From Chloroflexota bacterium (GTDB lineage Bacteria; Chloroflexota; Anaerolineae; Anaerolineales; Villigracilaceae): 54,762 nucleotides of DNA. This document shows, piece by piece, positions 1 to 9,354 of this stretch. The notes beneath the pieces are model-generated. The model did no database searches. It was given only the letters and a program-made list of their open reading frames with translations, and was not told where the DNA came from. Each line of letters begins with the position of its first letter. Positions within the stretch are counted from its first letter, which is position 1. The stretch spans positions 1-54,762 of the forward strand of contig QMIW01000035.1 in assembly GCA_024434165.1 (NCBI GenBank). Direction: 5' to 3'. The translations under genes and the position numbers were made by a program.

Positions 1-619
1 CACCCGTCAACGCAATGAGACGGCGGCGCATCGCATCGAACGAGGAGGGTTTGGCTTCGTCCAGCGGCGCGGACCACGCATTGGGCAGCCGCCCGCAAAA
101 CAAAAGCAGGTCGCCTGCATTCAGGTCGGTTTGAGCGTAATGGATATTGATGGTCTGACTCGAACCCAAGCCTTTGCCTGAGATCACCGGCTCAAAAAAG
201 TGACGCGACTCATTTTGTCCGAACCAGTACATGTGCATCGGTCCGCTGATGGAAAAAATGCACTGACTTTCGCGCACCGAAGCAAGCGACAGCCACGCCA
301 ATGCATACTGTCCGCGCGCGCTGGTAGACATGTTGCGTTCAAGCAGGGTCTTGTTCACAAAATCTGCGGCGGCGCGCAAAGCGCTGGTGACAGCCCGTGG
401 AGTTTGATAATAAACATTGGCGGCGTCTTCTGCCAATTTTTTATATTCTGTAGTGGTGATGGTGGAATTGCCCGCCAACAGTAGATACACGATCAGGCGG
501 TCCTGTTCGCGCCCGCGCGCGGCATTCTTCGGCGGCAAGAGCGCCAACATGCCGGGCATATCGGCTAGTTCCTGTCCGTTGATGCGGTAAAGGGGCGAGA
601 GGTTGAGATCGAGTGGCAT
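1..619 (-). CDS. Conserved hypothetical protein, C-terminus beyond window edge
   Basis: An open minus-strand frame runs from an ATG at 619 off the left edge, giving the first 206 codons without a stop. The product begins MPLDLNLSPLYRINGQE and is soluble: no signal peptide or membrane segment is visible. The second half has a beta-rich stretch (FSISGPMHMYWFGQ, then an acidic-turn segment NAGDLLLFCGRLP) that resembles the core of PP2C/SpoIIE-type phosphatase-like folds, but I see no complete metal-binding motif, so this is only a fold guess. It is divergent from the acetyltransferase at 671, with a 51-bp shared upstream region. The codon use matches the neighbours and the frame is uninterrupted, so it is probably a real gene of unknown function. 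Confidence 0.7.
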   Translation of the reverse strand, partial: MPLDLNLSPLYRINGQELADMPGMLALLPPKNAARGREQDRLIVYLLLAGNSTITTTEYKKLAEDAANVYYQTPRAVTSALRAAADFVNKTLLERNMSTSARGQYALAWLSLASVRESQCIFSISGPMHMYWFGQNESRHFFEPVISGKGLGSSQTINIHYAQTDLNAGDLLLFCGRLPNAWSAPLDEAKPSSFDAMRRRLIALTG

Positions 620-625
620 GTAAGA

Positions 626-653
626 TTGATGTCAAATCCCCTATCATTATACT
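626..653 (+). promoter_or_regulatory. Candidate promoter for the acetyltransferase gene
   Basis: TTGATG at 626-631 and TATACT at 648-653 are 16 nt apart and match a vegetative -35/-10 pair. The -10 ends 17 nt before the ATG at 671. The site lies in the 51-bp gap between two divergent genes. Confidence 0.45.
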
Positions 654-670
654 GGTAAAATTCGACGGCT

Positions 671-1678
671 ATGGACTATAGACTGCTCAATGATTTTTCT
701 GAAATTGATTCCCGTGCATGGAACGATCTGCTGAGTGAATCCGTCAGCGATACGCCGTTTTTGCGTTACGAATATCAACATGCGTGGTGGCAGCATCTTG
801 GCGGGGGCGAATGGAAGGATGCAAAACTCGTCCTCGTTACGGCTCACGAGAACGGCAAACTGACCGGCATCGCCCCGCTCTTCCTTGCGGAATACGAGAA
901 CCAGCCCGCCCTGCTCCTCAATGGCAGCATCGAAATTTCGGATTATCTGGATGTGATCGTCCGCGCGGAGGACCATGCCCGATTCATCTCCGGCCTGCTG
1001 GACTTTCTCGCTTCGACCCTGACCGGGAGTTGGTCCAACCTCGAATGGTATAACCTCCCCGATAACTCTCCGACTCTCGCCGCGCTCAAAGCCGAGGCGG
1101 AAAAACGCGGCTGGACCCACCTCGAAGAAATCTACCGTCCCACGCCGCGCATTGCCTTGAACGGCGATTTCGAAGAGTACCTCTCGCGCGTGGAGAAGAA
1201 ACAGCGCCACGAGATTCGCCGCAAGATGCGCCGCGCGGCAGAATCGGGACGGGCGCGTTTTTACATCGTCCCGAAGGATGCGGATATCGAACCCGAGATC
1301 GAAGCCTTCTTCCGGCTGATGACCCAGGACCCGAACAAAGCCCTTTTCCTTCAAGATGGGATGCGCGACCAGTTCGTCACGACCGTGCGCGCCGCCCATC
1401 AATACGGGTATCTCTGGCTTGCCTTCCTTGAAGTGGACGGCGTGAAGGCGGCGGCTTCGCTCAATTTCGATTACAAGGGCAAACTGTGGGGGTACAACTC
1501 CGGCGTCAGCCGCGATCACATGGAACTCTCTCCCGGCTGGGTGCTGACGGCGTACGTCATCCAGTGGTGCTGCGAGAACGGACGCTGCGAATTCGATTTC
1601 ATGCGCGGGGATGAGGAATATAAGTACCGCTTCGGCGGCGTGAACCGCTATGTGATGCGGGTACGGGTGGGCAGATAA
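671..1678 (+). CDS. GNAT-fold acetyltransferase, FemAB/CelD-BcsL type
   Basis: 335 residues. The C-terminal half carries the acyltransferase signature of the CelD/BcsL-like GNAT family: a basic region EKKQRHEIRRKMRR near residue 180, and near the end FDFMRGDEEYKYRFGG, which closely follows the family consensus F-D-F-x-R-G-D-E-x-Y-K-x-x-x-G. The N-terminal half is the usual poorly conserved second GNAT-like lobe. Such proteins transfer acyl or aminoacyl groups from CoA or tRNA donors, often in cell-envelope polysaccharide assembly; the substrate here cannot be read from sequence. ATG at 671 follows a recognisable promoter, although no strong ribosome binding site is seen. It is not part of an obvious operon: the left neighbour is divergent and the right neighbour convergent. 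Confidence 0.85.
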   Translation: MDYRLLNDFSEIDSRAWNDLLSESVSDTPFLRYEYQHAWWQHLGGGEWKDAKLVLVTAHENGKLTGIAPLFLAEYENQPALLLNGSIEISDYLDVIVRAEDHARFISGLLDFLASTLTGSWSNLEWYNLPDNSPTLAALKAEAEKRGWTHLEEIYRPTPRIALNGDFEEYLSRVEKKQRHEIRRKMRRAAESGRARFYIVPKDADIEPEIEAFFRLMTQDPNKALFLQDGMRDQFVTTVRAAHQYGYLWLAFLEVDGVKAAASLNFDYKGKLWGYNSGVSRDHMELSPGWVLTAYVIQWCCENGRCEFDFMRGDEEYKYRFGGVNRYVMRVRVGR

Positions 1679-1688
1679 GTGTACCTTC

Positions 1689-2357
1689 CTACACTCCCAT
1701 CATATCTGCCGGATTGACGCCGAAGAACAAAATCATCGCCATTGCCGCCAGGAACGAGAGGAGAAAAAACGCCAGGTATGGCAGGGCGGCGTACCATAAT
1801 CCCTTCCACCAGCCGACATTCAATTCGTCCTTGAAGGCGAACGACTCATAAAAGATGAGGATCGCCATTCCCAGCAGGGCGATTGTGAACAACCCAAGCA
1901 GGTTCAATGCGAAGAGCAGGAGCAGGGTATAGACCAGCTGCGCTGAAGACACCAGATAGCATTGGATGTAAAAGAGCCGTTTCAAACCCGAGCGTTTGAG
2001 CGGACGTTTGTTCAGCCACTCGATCCACGCCAGGTAGATCAGCATCGTGATCAGCATGACGAGGACGCTGTAAAACAGGTCGGCTTCGGTCACGGCTGGC
2101 GCAACGGCAATGGACGTGCCGCTCATGACGGCGATGGCGGCAGCGGGCAGTACCGCCACGATAATAAAGAAGGCGGCGGGAGCGAGATACTCGTCGAATT
2201 GCTTCTCGGGTTCTTTTTTCCATTCGCCATTGACGTATTTCACCGTCAGATCCGGGCGGAAGACGGCGCGGAGCAGGGTTTTGGGAAGGAGCAAAGCCCA
2301 AACGACCAGTTCATAGATCAATTCCTGCAGGGATTGAATGAGTTTGAGAAGGTCCAT
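1689..2357 (-). CDS. Yip1-like integral membrane protein
   Basis: 222 residues. The N-terminal 70 residues are amphipathic and then five hydrophobic segments follow (near residues 80-100, 112-130, 150-170, 165-185 and 190-215), the layout of Yip1/YIF1-domain bacterial membrane proteins. There is no signal peptide and no enzymatic motif. It starts with ATG at 2357 and ends 10 nt from the convergent acetyltransferase. The hairpin at 2378-2407 lies between it and the aspartase/fumarase gene upstream, so it is probably transcribed separately. Its role is unknown; assignment to the Yip1 clan is by topology and the general character of the sequence, not by a diagnostic motif. Confidence 0.7.
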   Translation of the reverse strand: MDLLKLIQSLQELIYELVVWALLLPKTLLRAVFRPDLTVKYVNGEWKKEPEKQFDEYLAPAAFFIIVAVLPAAAIAVMSGTSIAVAPAVTEADLFYSVLVMLITMLIYLAWIEWLNKRPLKRSGLKRLFYIQCYLVSSAQLVYTLLLLFALNLLGLFTIALLGMAILIFYESFAFKDELNVGWWKGLWYAALPYLAFFLLSFLAAMAMILFFGVNPADMMGV

Positions 2358-2377
2358 TGCGGTCTCCGATAAATAAC

Positions 2378-2407
2378 AGCCTTGTGAGAGTTAACCCTCA
2401 CAAGGCT
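2378..2407 (-). terminator. Hairpin downstream of the aspartase/fumarase gene
   Basis: AGCCTTGTGAG (2378-2388) and CTCACAAGGCT (2397-2407) form a perfect 11-bp stem with an 8-nt loop. On the minus strand a moderately T-rich stretch (GTTATTT) follows. It lies 28 bp past the stop of the gene ending at 2436. Confidence 0.7.
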
Positions 2408-2435
2408 GCTGCGTTTTACGGAACGTGCGTTGACC

Positions 2436-3926
2436 CTAGCCCCCGCCGCCCACGCCGCCGAAAATTCCGCCGTCGGTCAGTTTGCGCAGGTCGCTCAGTG
2501 CGGCTTCGATCTCCTCCGGCTTCACGGGGCGGTCTTCGTCGCGGTGTTTCAACGCGCCCGTCTTCGCGCGCTCCAGCGCCAGTTCCTTGATGGAAGCGTT
2601 GCCGGCAACCGCCTCCTTCACCAGCGCCGCGCCCTGCGAATATCCAATGACCGGGTTCAATGCCGTCACGATGATGGCGTTCTTCGCCAGCCAGCCTTCG
2701 GCTTTTTCCTTGTTGGCTTTCACGCCCTTCACGGCGCGCTCGGTGAACGCATTGACCGAACCGATGACGACCTGCATCATCTCGAAAAGGTTATGCGCGA
2801 TGATGGGCATCATCACGTTCAGTTCGAGTTGTCCCGCCTGCACTGCGAGCGCCACCGTCGTGTCGCAGCCGACCACGTGGAACATGGCTTGATCCAGCAT
2901 CTCCGCCAGAACGGGGTTGACCTTGCCCGGCATGATCGAAGAACCCGGTTGAACGGCGGGAAGCCTGATTTCGTCGAGCCCGGTCGAAGGTCCCGAAGAG
3001 AGGAGGCGGAAATCGTTGGCAATGCGAATCAGGGTCAGCGCGAGAGTCCGCAGCGAGGCGGAGAAGTCCGCCGCATCCGCCATGGATTGCATGGATTCAA
3101 AGAGGTTGTCGGATGTGCGCAGTTCGACGCCCATCATCTCAGAGAGGGTCATCACCATGCGGCTGTGATATTCGGGGTGCGCGTTCAACCCGGACCCGAC
3201 GGCTGTTCCGCCGATGCCAAGCCTTCGCAACCCGTCTGCGGAGCGGCGCACGCGCTCGATGTCGCGTTCCACCGCCCTGGCGTACGCGCCAAATTCCTGA
3301 CCGAGCCGGACGGGCACGGCGTCCTGCAAGTGCGTGCGCCCCGATTTGACCACATCGTCGAATTCCACGGCTTTGGCTTCCAGCGCCGATTGCAGGTTCT
3401 TCAAGGAAGCCAGCAATTCCTCCAGCCGCCACAACGCGCCGAGACGGATGGCGGTGGGAATCACATCGTTGGTGGATTGAGCCATGTTGACGTGGTCATT
3501 CGGGTGGACGTAGTATTTGCCGGGTTCGCCGCCGAGGATTTGCGTGGCGCGGTTGGCAATGACTTCGTTCGTGTTCATGTTGTGGCTCGTCCCCGCGCCC
3601 GCCTGGAACGGGTCCACCACAAACTGCGAATCCCATTTGCCGTCCATCACTTCGGCGGCGGCTTGCACGATGGCATCCGAGAGTTGTCTGGCGCTGAACT
3701 TTTTCCCGTCCACTTCGCGGTCGTTGAACAGACCCAGCTCGAAGTTCACGCTGGCGGCGGCGCGCTTGATCGCCGCCATGGACCAGATGAAGGCGCGCCA
3801 GGGGCGCAGTCCGCTGATGGGGAAGTTCTCCACCGCGCGCTGGGTTTGTACGCCGTATAAAGCCGAAGCCGGGACCTGCAGTTCCCCCAGTGAATCTTTT
3901 TCCTTGCGAAAATCGTTGGTTGTCAT
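2436..3926 (-). CDS. Aspartate ammonia-lyase / class II fumarase family enzyme
   Basis: 496 residues, slightly longer than the usual 460-480. Family hallmarks in order: GAGTSHNMNTNEV near residue 110, the PNDHVNMAQSTND substrate segment near 140, SGRTHLQDAVPV near 195 and the lyase signature loop GSSIMPGKVNPV near 330. The enzyme eliminates ammonia from aspartate or hydrates fumarate as a cytosolic homotetramer. The segment after the signature (CDTTVALAVQAGQLELNV) is closer to aspartases than to fumarases, while the His in SGRTHLQD is seen in both, so I favour aspartase but cannot exclude fumarase. ATG at 3926 is preceded by GGAGATGAC. The extreme C-terminus ends in a glycine-rich tail (FGGVGGGG). 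Confidence 0.85.
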   Translation of the reverse strand: MTTNDFRKEKDSLGELQVPASALYGVQTQRAVENFPISGLRPWRAFIWSMAAIKRAAASVNFELGLFNDREVDGKKFSARQLSDAIVQAAAEVMDGKWDSQFVVDPFQAGAGTSHNMNTNEVIANRATQILGGEPGKYYVHPNDHVNMAQSTNDVIPTAIRLGALWRLEELLASLKNLQSALEAKAVEFDDVVKSGRTHLQDAVPVRLGQEFGAYARAVERDIERVRRSADGLRRLGIGGTAVGSGLNAHPEYHSRMVMTLSEMMGVELRTSDNLFESMQSMADAADFSASLRTLALTLIRIANDFRLLSSGPSTGLDEIRLPAVQPGSSIMPGKVNPVLAEMLDQAMFHVVGCDTTVALAVQAGQLELNVMMPIIAHNLFEMMQVVIGSVNAFTERAVKGVKANKEKAEGWLAKNAIIVTALNPVIGYSQGAALVKEAVAGNASIKELALERAKTGALKHRDEDRPVKPEEIEAALSDLRKLTDGGIFGGVGGGG

Positions 3927-4023
3927 GTCATCTCCACACAGGTGTTCAGGGTCGTTCGACCCGTTTTTTTTATTTTACACCCTTCCTTATTTGCGCCGCA
4001 CAACATGATATATAATGACGAAG

Positions 4024-7000
4024 ATGTTCGAGTGGCTTCGTCGGTTGTTCGCTTCGCCCATCTTCGATGACGAAGAAAAGACCCGTTCCGCGCGTATCCT
4101 GAACGGCTTTGGGTGGTCTGCCATTGCGCTCCTGCTGGCTTTGTATTTTTTCCAATTAGTGGTGGACGACTGGGTCAGCCCGTTCTCCAAGTACTTGCTG
4201 CCGGTCCTGATCGGAATCATCCTTGCGGCGCAAGCCATGCTGCGGCGCGGTTACGTGCGCCAGGCGGCGGCGGTCTCGGTGATACTCATCTGGCTGACGC
4301 TGACCTATCAGGCATATCAGGCGAACGGTCTGCGCGATGTGACAATTGTTGCATACCTCACCCTGATCCTGCTTGCGAGCCTGCTGCTGGGCTGGCGCGC
4401 AGGAGCGCTGATGGGGGCATTCATCCTTGCCGCGATATGGTATTTCGCCCTGGAAGAATCCTGGGGTGTGAAACATCTCTCGCTGAATCCACCGCTCAGT
4501 TTTGCGCGCGACCTGACCGTCATTTTCATTCTCTCCAGCATCCTGGTCTATATCATGGTCAGCGACCTGAGCCGTCTGCTTGCCGAAGCGCGGCTCGAAC
4601 TGCGCGAGCGCCTGCGGGCGGAGGAAAAACTCCAACTGCAAACCCGCTACCTGACCGCGCTTCATGAGACCGCCTTTGGCTTGCTCAATCGTCTCGAACT
4701 GAACCCGCTTCTTGAATCGATTCTGGACCGCGTCAGCGAACTGTTCGACACGCCAAACGTCGCCTTGAATCTCGTCCTGCCGGACGGCTCCGCATTAAAG
4801 CAGGTGCTCGGACACGGCATCTTCGTCCAGTTCGACGGGATGTTCACCCACAGAAACGAGGGCGTGGTTGGCACCACCTGGGCGACCGGGAGGGGCGTCT
4901 TCATCGAGGACTACAGCAAATGGGAAGGAAGACTCCCCGAAGTGGAAGGAATGGGGTTTACGGGCGTTGTGGGCGCGCCCCTCAAATCAGGGCAGGAGGT
5001 GACAGGCGTCCTGCTGGTTGCATACACCGACAGGCGGGTGGAGTTCACCCAGGAAATGGCGCTCCTGCTGGAGCGCCTCGCGGCGCTGGCGGCGCTCGCC
5101 ATTGACAACGCCCGTCTCTACGAAGAGGCGCAGAACGAGATCCGGGAAAGAAGATTCGTCGAACAAGACCTGCGCTCCAGCGAGGAACGCTTCCGAAAAG
5201 TATTCAATAACAGCAATATCGCCATCACCATTGTCACGCTCGAGGAGGGCGTCTTTTTGGAGGCGAACGATGCGTTCTGGCGCCTTTCCGGGCTTTCACC
5301 GGAAATCGCTCTCGGACGATCCTCTTTGGAGTTGAATCTTTGGGACAGCCCGCAGGAGCGGGCAAGGTTCGTGGATGAATTGAGGCGCAACGGCTCCCAG
5401 CAGGATGTGGAGGTGGTCTTTTCCGGCGGCGAAGGCAGCCGCACCTCGCGCGCTTATTATGAATTGATAGACATCAAGGGACAGCGCTGCATCCTTTGCA
5501 TGTTCTACGACATTTCCGGGCAGAGGCAGGCGGAACGCGCCCTCAAGGAAAGCGAGGAACGCTTCCGCAAGGTGTTCCATGCCAGCCCGGTGGCGATCTG
5601 CATCACCACGCTGGAAGAGGGTCGTCTCCTCGACGCCAACAACGCCTATTGGAAACTCACCGGTTACGACCCTTCCACATCGCTGGGCAGGGACGTGGAA
5701 GAACTGAATATGTGGGATTCGGCGGAAGCCCGCCGCGCCTTCCTCGCGGAACTCACCGAAAAACGCTCCATCCTGAACCCGAACTATGAGTTCACCGAAG
5801 CCGGGAGCGGGAAACTGCGCCACGTCATTGCGTTGTACGAATTGATTGACCTCAACGGACAGCCCTGCATCCTTTCCATGTTCTACGACATCACCGAGGA
5901 AAAGCGCGCCCAAACCGCCCTGGCAAGCGCCGAAGCCCGCACGCGCGCCATCCTCAACTCCATCCCGGATATGATCTTCGAGGTCTCGAAAGACGGCGTG
6001 TTTTTGGATTTCATGGCGTCCGCCGGGTTGTCCCCGGTCATGAAGCCGTCGGAATTCATCGGCAGGACCATCAACAACCTGTTCCCGCCCGCCATCGCGG
6101 AACAGACCATGTTCCTGCTCGAGCGCGCGCTCGCCACGGGGCAGCTGCACGCTTTTGAATACGGCATGCCGCCCGGCGAAGAGATCCAGTTCTTCGAAGC
6201 GCGCATCTCCGCCGTCACGTCCGAATCCGCCATCATCATGGTGCGCGATATCAGCCAGCGCAAATGGGTGGAGACCGAACGCGAAAAACTGATTCGGGAA
6301 TTGGAGGAGAGGAACGCCGAATCCGAGACCCTGCGCGAGAGCATGGCAATCGTAGCGGAAGCCCTGGATCAATCGAAGGCTGTCAGCCTGATCCTCGAAC
6401 AATTGGATAAGGTCATCTCGTACAACAGCGCCTCCGTCCAGCTGCTGTATGGCGATACACTGGAAATCGTCAGCGTGCGCGGGCTCGACCCCGAGGCAAT
6501 TCACATTGGCATCAGGTTCCCCGTGGACGAAAACGAGCCCTCCTATCCGCTGCTGACCGGGCAGATTCCCTACGTCCTTTTCGACGACATTCAGATTGTT
6601 TCCGCCGCCTTTCGAGCCCCGGAGCATAGTAACATCCACGCCTGGCTGGCGATCCCGCTGCGGGTCAAGGGACAGATCATCGGCATCATCGCCCTGGATG
6701 GGCACCGCGTCGGTCAGTTCACCAAAAAACACGCCGAACTCGCCGTCACCTACGCCAACCAGGTTGCCATCGCGCTGGAAAACGCCCGGCTCTTCAGCGA
6801 ATTGCAGGCGGAACTTGCCCAGCGCAAGAAACTGATCGAAGAACTCGAAAACAAAAACGCCGAACTGGAACGTTTCACCTATACCGTTTCGCACGACCTC
6901 AAATCCCCGCTCATCACCATCAAGGGTTTTCTTGGCTTTTTGGAGCAGGACGCCTCCAGCGGCAACCTCGGACGCCTGCGGGGCGACGTCAAACGCATTG

Positions 7001-7554
7001 CGGATGCCACCGATAAAATGCAGGTGCTGTTGAATGACCTGATCGAACTCTCCCGCATTGGGCGGCTGGTCAACCCGCCCCAGTCCGTGCCGTTCAACAC
7101 GGTCGTCCACGAAGCGCTGGAGATCGTGCAGGGACGCCTCCTGGAGAACCGCGTGCAGGTGACCGTGCAGGAAAACATGCCCGGCGTTTACGGAGACCGC
7201 CAGCGTCTGGTGGAAGCCATGCAAAACCTGATAGACAACGCCGCCAAATTCATTGCAGCCGACCCGCGCATCGAGATCGGGCAGGAGGGTTTCGAAGACC
7301 GCAAACCCATCTTCTTCGTCCGCGACAACGGCATCGGCATTGACCCGGCTCACCACGACCGCATCTTCGGCTTGTTCAACAAACTCGATACCGCCTCCGA
7401 GGGCACCGGCATTGGTCTCTCTCTCGTGAAGCGGATCGTCGAGCTTCATGGAGGCAGGATCTGGGTCCAGAGCGAAGCGGGGAAGGGGGCGACGTTCTAC
7501 TTCACCCTGCCGCCTGCGGAGACAACCCCGCCTCCAACCGGACCCGAATCCTGA
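4024..7554 (+). CDS. Membrane-anchored GAF-PAS multisensor histidine kinase
   Basis: About 1176 residues. Order: six hydrophobic segments (about residues 30-190); a coiled-coil linker; GAF domain (220-365); two tandem PAS domains with near-duplicate sequence, both beginning with an S/E-E-R-F-R-K-V-F motif (395-505 and 520-630); a third PAS (640-755); a second GAF (785-925); HisKA with phospho-acceptor in TVSHDLKSPL (about 960); and a complete HATPase with N-box NLIDNAAKF, G1 DNGIGI and G2 GTGIGLSL. It autophosphorylates and would pass phosphate to a response regulator, which is not encoded nearby. A TATAAT at 4011-4016 overlaps an ATG at 4015 and stands 7 nt before the ATG at 4024, so I prefer 4024 as a leaderless start; 4015 would add three residues. 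Confidence 0.9.
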   Translation: MFEWLRRLFASPIFDDEEKTRSARILNGFGWSAIALLLALYFFQLVVDDWVSPFSKYLLPVLIGIILAAQAMLRRGYVRQAAAVSVILIWLTLTYQAYQANGLRDVTIVAYLTLILLASLLLGWRAGALMGAFILAAIWYFALEESWGVKHLSLNPPLSFARDLTVIFILSSILVYIMVSDLSRLLAEARLELRERLRAEEKLQLQTRYLTALHETAFGLLNRLELNPLLESILDRVSELFDTPNVALNLVLPDGSALKQVLGHGIFVQFDGMFTHRNEGVVGTTWATGRGVFIEDYSKWEGRLPEVEGMGFTGVVGAPLKSGQEVTGVLLVAYTDRRVEFTQEMALLLERLAALAALAIDNARLYEEAQNEIRERRFVEQDLRSSEERFRKVFNNSNIAITIVTLEEGVFLEANDAFWRLSGLSPEIALGRSSLELNLWDSPQERARFVDELRRNGSQQDVEVVFSGGEGSRTSRAYYELIDIKGQRCILCMFYDISGQRQAERALKESEERFRKVFHASPVAICITTLEEGRLLDANNAYWKLTGYDPSTSLGRDVEELNMWDSAEARRAFLAELTEKRSILNPNYEFTEAGSGKLRHVIALYELIDLNGQPCILSMFYDITEEKRAQTALASAEARTRAILNSIPDMIFEVSKDGVFLDFMASAGLSPVMKPSEFIGRTINNLFPPAIAEQTMFLLERALATGQLHAFEYGMPPGEEIQFFEARISAVTSESAIIMVRDISQRKWVETEREKLIRELEERNAESETLRESMAIVAEALDQSKAVSLILEQLDKVISYNSASVQLLYGDTLEIVSVRGLDPEAIHIGIRFPVDENEPSYPLLTGQIPYVLFDDIQIVSAAFRAPEHSNIHAWLAIPLRVKGQIIGIIALDGHRVGQFTKKHAELAVTYANQVAIALENARLFSELQAELAQRKKLIEELENKNAELERFTYTVSHDLKSPLITIKGFLGFLEQDASSGNLGRLRGDVKRIADATDKMQVLLNDLIELSRIGRLVNPPQSVPFNTVVHEALEIVQGRLLENRVQVTVQENMPGVYGDRQRLVEAMQNLIDNAAKFIAADPRIEIGQEGFEDRKPIFFVRDNGIGIDPAHHDRIFGLFNKLDTASEGTGIGLSLVKRIVELHGGRIWVQSEAGKGATFYFTLPPAETTPPPTGPES

Positions 7555-7597
7555 TTCATGATATAACTGGCGTATCTCATCCGGCGGAGGATTCTTC

Positions 7598-8503
7598 ATG
7601 AAGCACGCGGTCAGCATCAGCATTGGATCATCCAAACGCAACAAGGCTGTGGAAGTAAACCTGCTCGGCGAAACGGTGCGCATCGAACGCATCGGCACCG
7701 ACGGCGACATGGAAGCCGCAGCGCTCAAGTACAAGGAGTTGGATGGCAAAGTGGATGCGTTCGGCGTCGGCGGCGCCGACCTGGGGGCAATCGTGGAAGG
7801 AAAGTTTTACCCGTTTCATTCCGTTCAAAAACTGGTTCGTTACGTCAAACAAACCCCTGTGGTGGACGGCGGCGGTCTCAAAAACACGCTCGAAAACAAA
7901 GCGCCCGCCTTTCTCGACCGCACCATCGGCGATTACATCAACCAGCGCGGACGCAGGGTGATGGTCACCGTCGGCGTGGACCGCTGGGGGCTTTCCAGGT
8001 CCTTTGCCGAGGCGGGCTACGAGACCGTCTTCTGCGACCTGATGTTCGCGCTCGATATTCCGATTCCCATCCGCACCATGAAAGGCTTGCGGACCCTGGC
8101 GGCGCTGCTCATCCCCATCGTGACGCGCTTCCCGTTCGAGTGGTTGTATCCCACCGGCGAGAAACAGGACGAACACAAACCCAAATTCGAGAAATGGTAT
8201 CGGTGGGCGACCGTCGTTGCGGGCGACTGCCACTATATCAAACGTCACATGCCGTTCGATATGCAGGGCAAGGTCGTGGTCACCAACACCACCACGCCGG
8301 AAGACGTGGAATTCTTCCGCAAGTGCGGCGTGAAATATCTCGTCACCACCACGCCCGTGCTCGAAGGACGTTCCTTCGGCACGAACATGATGGAAGCGGC
8401 GCTGGTGGCGGTCTCTGGCAAGAGACGCCCGCTTTCCTTCGGCGAATTAAGCGAAATGCTCGATAAACTCGGCTTCGAACCCCAATTGCAGGAGTTGAAC
8501 TGA
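7598..8503 (+). CDS. Rossmann-like conserved protein, 'quinate 5-dehydrogenase'-like
   Basis: 301 residues. The start is supported by GGAGG seven nt before the ATG at 7598. The sequence has alternating beta/alpha character with GVGGADLG near residue 50 and a conserved VDRWGLSRSF segment near 128. Chloroflexota homologues I recall are labelled quinate/shikimate 5-dehydrogenase, but no canonical shikimate dehydrogenase Lys-Asp pair or GxGGxxxA dinucleotide motif is clear, so the label should be treated as a family name rather than a function. It overlaps the next gene by one base (TGATG) and thus belongs to a co-translated trio with a nucleotidyltransferase and a PAP2 phosphatase. Confidence 0.7.
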   Translation: MKHAVSISIGSSKRNKAVEVNLLGETVRIERIGTDGDMEAAALKYKELDGKVDAFGVGGADLGAIVEGKFYPFHSVQKLVRYVKQTPVVDGGGLKNTLENKAPAFLDRTIGDYINQRGRRVMVTVGVDRWGLSRSFAEAGYETVFCDLMFALDIPIPIRTMKGLRTLAALLIPIVTRFPFEWLYPTGEKQDEHKPKFEKWYRWATVVAGDCHYIKRHMPFDMQGKVVVTNTTTPEDVEFFRKCGVKYLVTTTPVLEGRSFGTNMMEAALVAVSGKRRPLSFGELSEMLDKLGFEPQLQELN

Positions 8504-9354
8504 TGAAGATGAATGCGATTGTTACAGCCGGCGGGATCCCCCAGCCCGGCGACCCGCTCTACACCTATTCCAACGGCGACTCCAAAGCCCTGATTGACGT
8601 GGCAGGCAAGCCCATGATCCAGTGGGTGCTCGACGCGCTCGGCGATGCAAAAACAGTGGACCAGGTCATTGTCATCGGTCTTTCCCCAAAAAGCGGACTG
8701 ACCTGCAAGAAGCCCCTGCATTACATCTCAAACCAGGGACGCATGCTGGCAAACATCGTCGTCGGTGTGAACAAATCGCTGGAACTGAACCCAAAAGGCG
8801 AATACGTCCTCATCGTTTCCGCCGACATCCCCTCCCTCAAAGCCGACATGGTGGACTGGCTGGTGAAAACGTCCATGCAGACGCGCGAGGATATTTACTA
8901 TGGCGTCTGCCCGCGTCCGGTAATGGAGGCGCGCTTCCCCACCTCGAACCGCACCTACACCAAACTGAAGGACATCGAAGTCTGCGGCGCAGACATCAAC
9001 ATCGCCCACGTCCGCATGGCGACGGAGCACCTCGACACCTGGGAGCAGTTGATCGGCAACCGCAAGAGTCCCCTGCGGCAGGCGGCGATCATCGGGCTGG
9101 GCACCGCCTTCAAGTATTTCACCGGTCAATTCACTTTGCAGGAACTGGTCGAAGTAGTGACCCGCAGAATCGGAATCACGGGACGCGCCATCATCTGGGA
9201 CCGCGCCGAACCCTGCATGGATGTGGACAAACCGCACCAGCTCGAGATCATGCGCGCAGACCTGGCTCACCAACAGCGCGAAGCCGAAAGAAAATCCGCA
9301 CCCAGACCCGCGAAAACAAAATCAAAAGGGAAGGTGAAGGCAAGGAAAAGATGA
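8503..9354 (+). CDS. MobA-like nucleotidyltransferase
   Basis: 283 residues. The N-terminus has the NTP-transferase fold signature: AIVTAGG (residues 4-10), then KALIDVAGKPMIQWVLDAL, in which Lys and the GKPMI turn bind the nucleotide and sugar or base; VLIVSADIPSL near residue 105 carries the metal-binding Asp. The C-terminal 25 residues are a Lys/Arg-rich tail. The family transfers nucleotidyl groups to sugars, sugar phosphates, alcohols or molybdopterin; the substrate is unclear here. The gene starts inside the stop of the preceding gene and its stop overlaps the next start (ATGA at 9351), so the three genes are almost certainly one translational unit. Confidence 0.8.
   Translation: MKMNAIVTAGGIPQPGDPLYTYSNGDSKALIDVAGKPMIQWVLDALGDAKTVDQVIVIGLSPKSGLTCKKPLHYISNQGRMLANIVVGVNKSLELNPKGEYVLIVSADIPSLKADMVDWLVKTSMQTREDIYYGVCPRPVMEARFPTSNRTYTKLKDIEVCGADINIAHVRMATEHLDTWEQLIGNRKSPLRQAAIIGLGTAFKYFTGQFTLQELVEVVTRRIGITGRAIIWDRAEPCMDVDKPHQLEIMRADLAHQQREAERKSAPRPAKTKSKGKVKARKR

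Noticed and set aside
2430-3860. Plus-strand 476-codon frame opposite the aspartase/fumarase
   Set aside because: No homology, His/Arg-rich composition typical of an antisense shadow.
5296-7749. Long minus-strand open frame antisense to the histidine kinase
   Set aside because: 817-codon mirror frame of a GC-rich gene with no family match; a shadow of the kinase.
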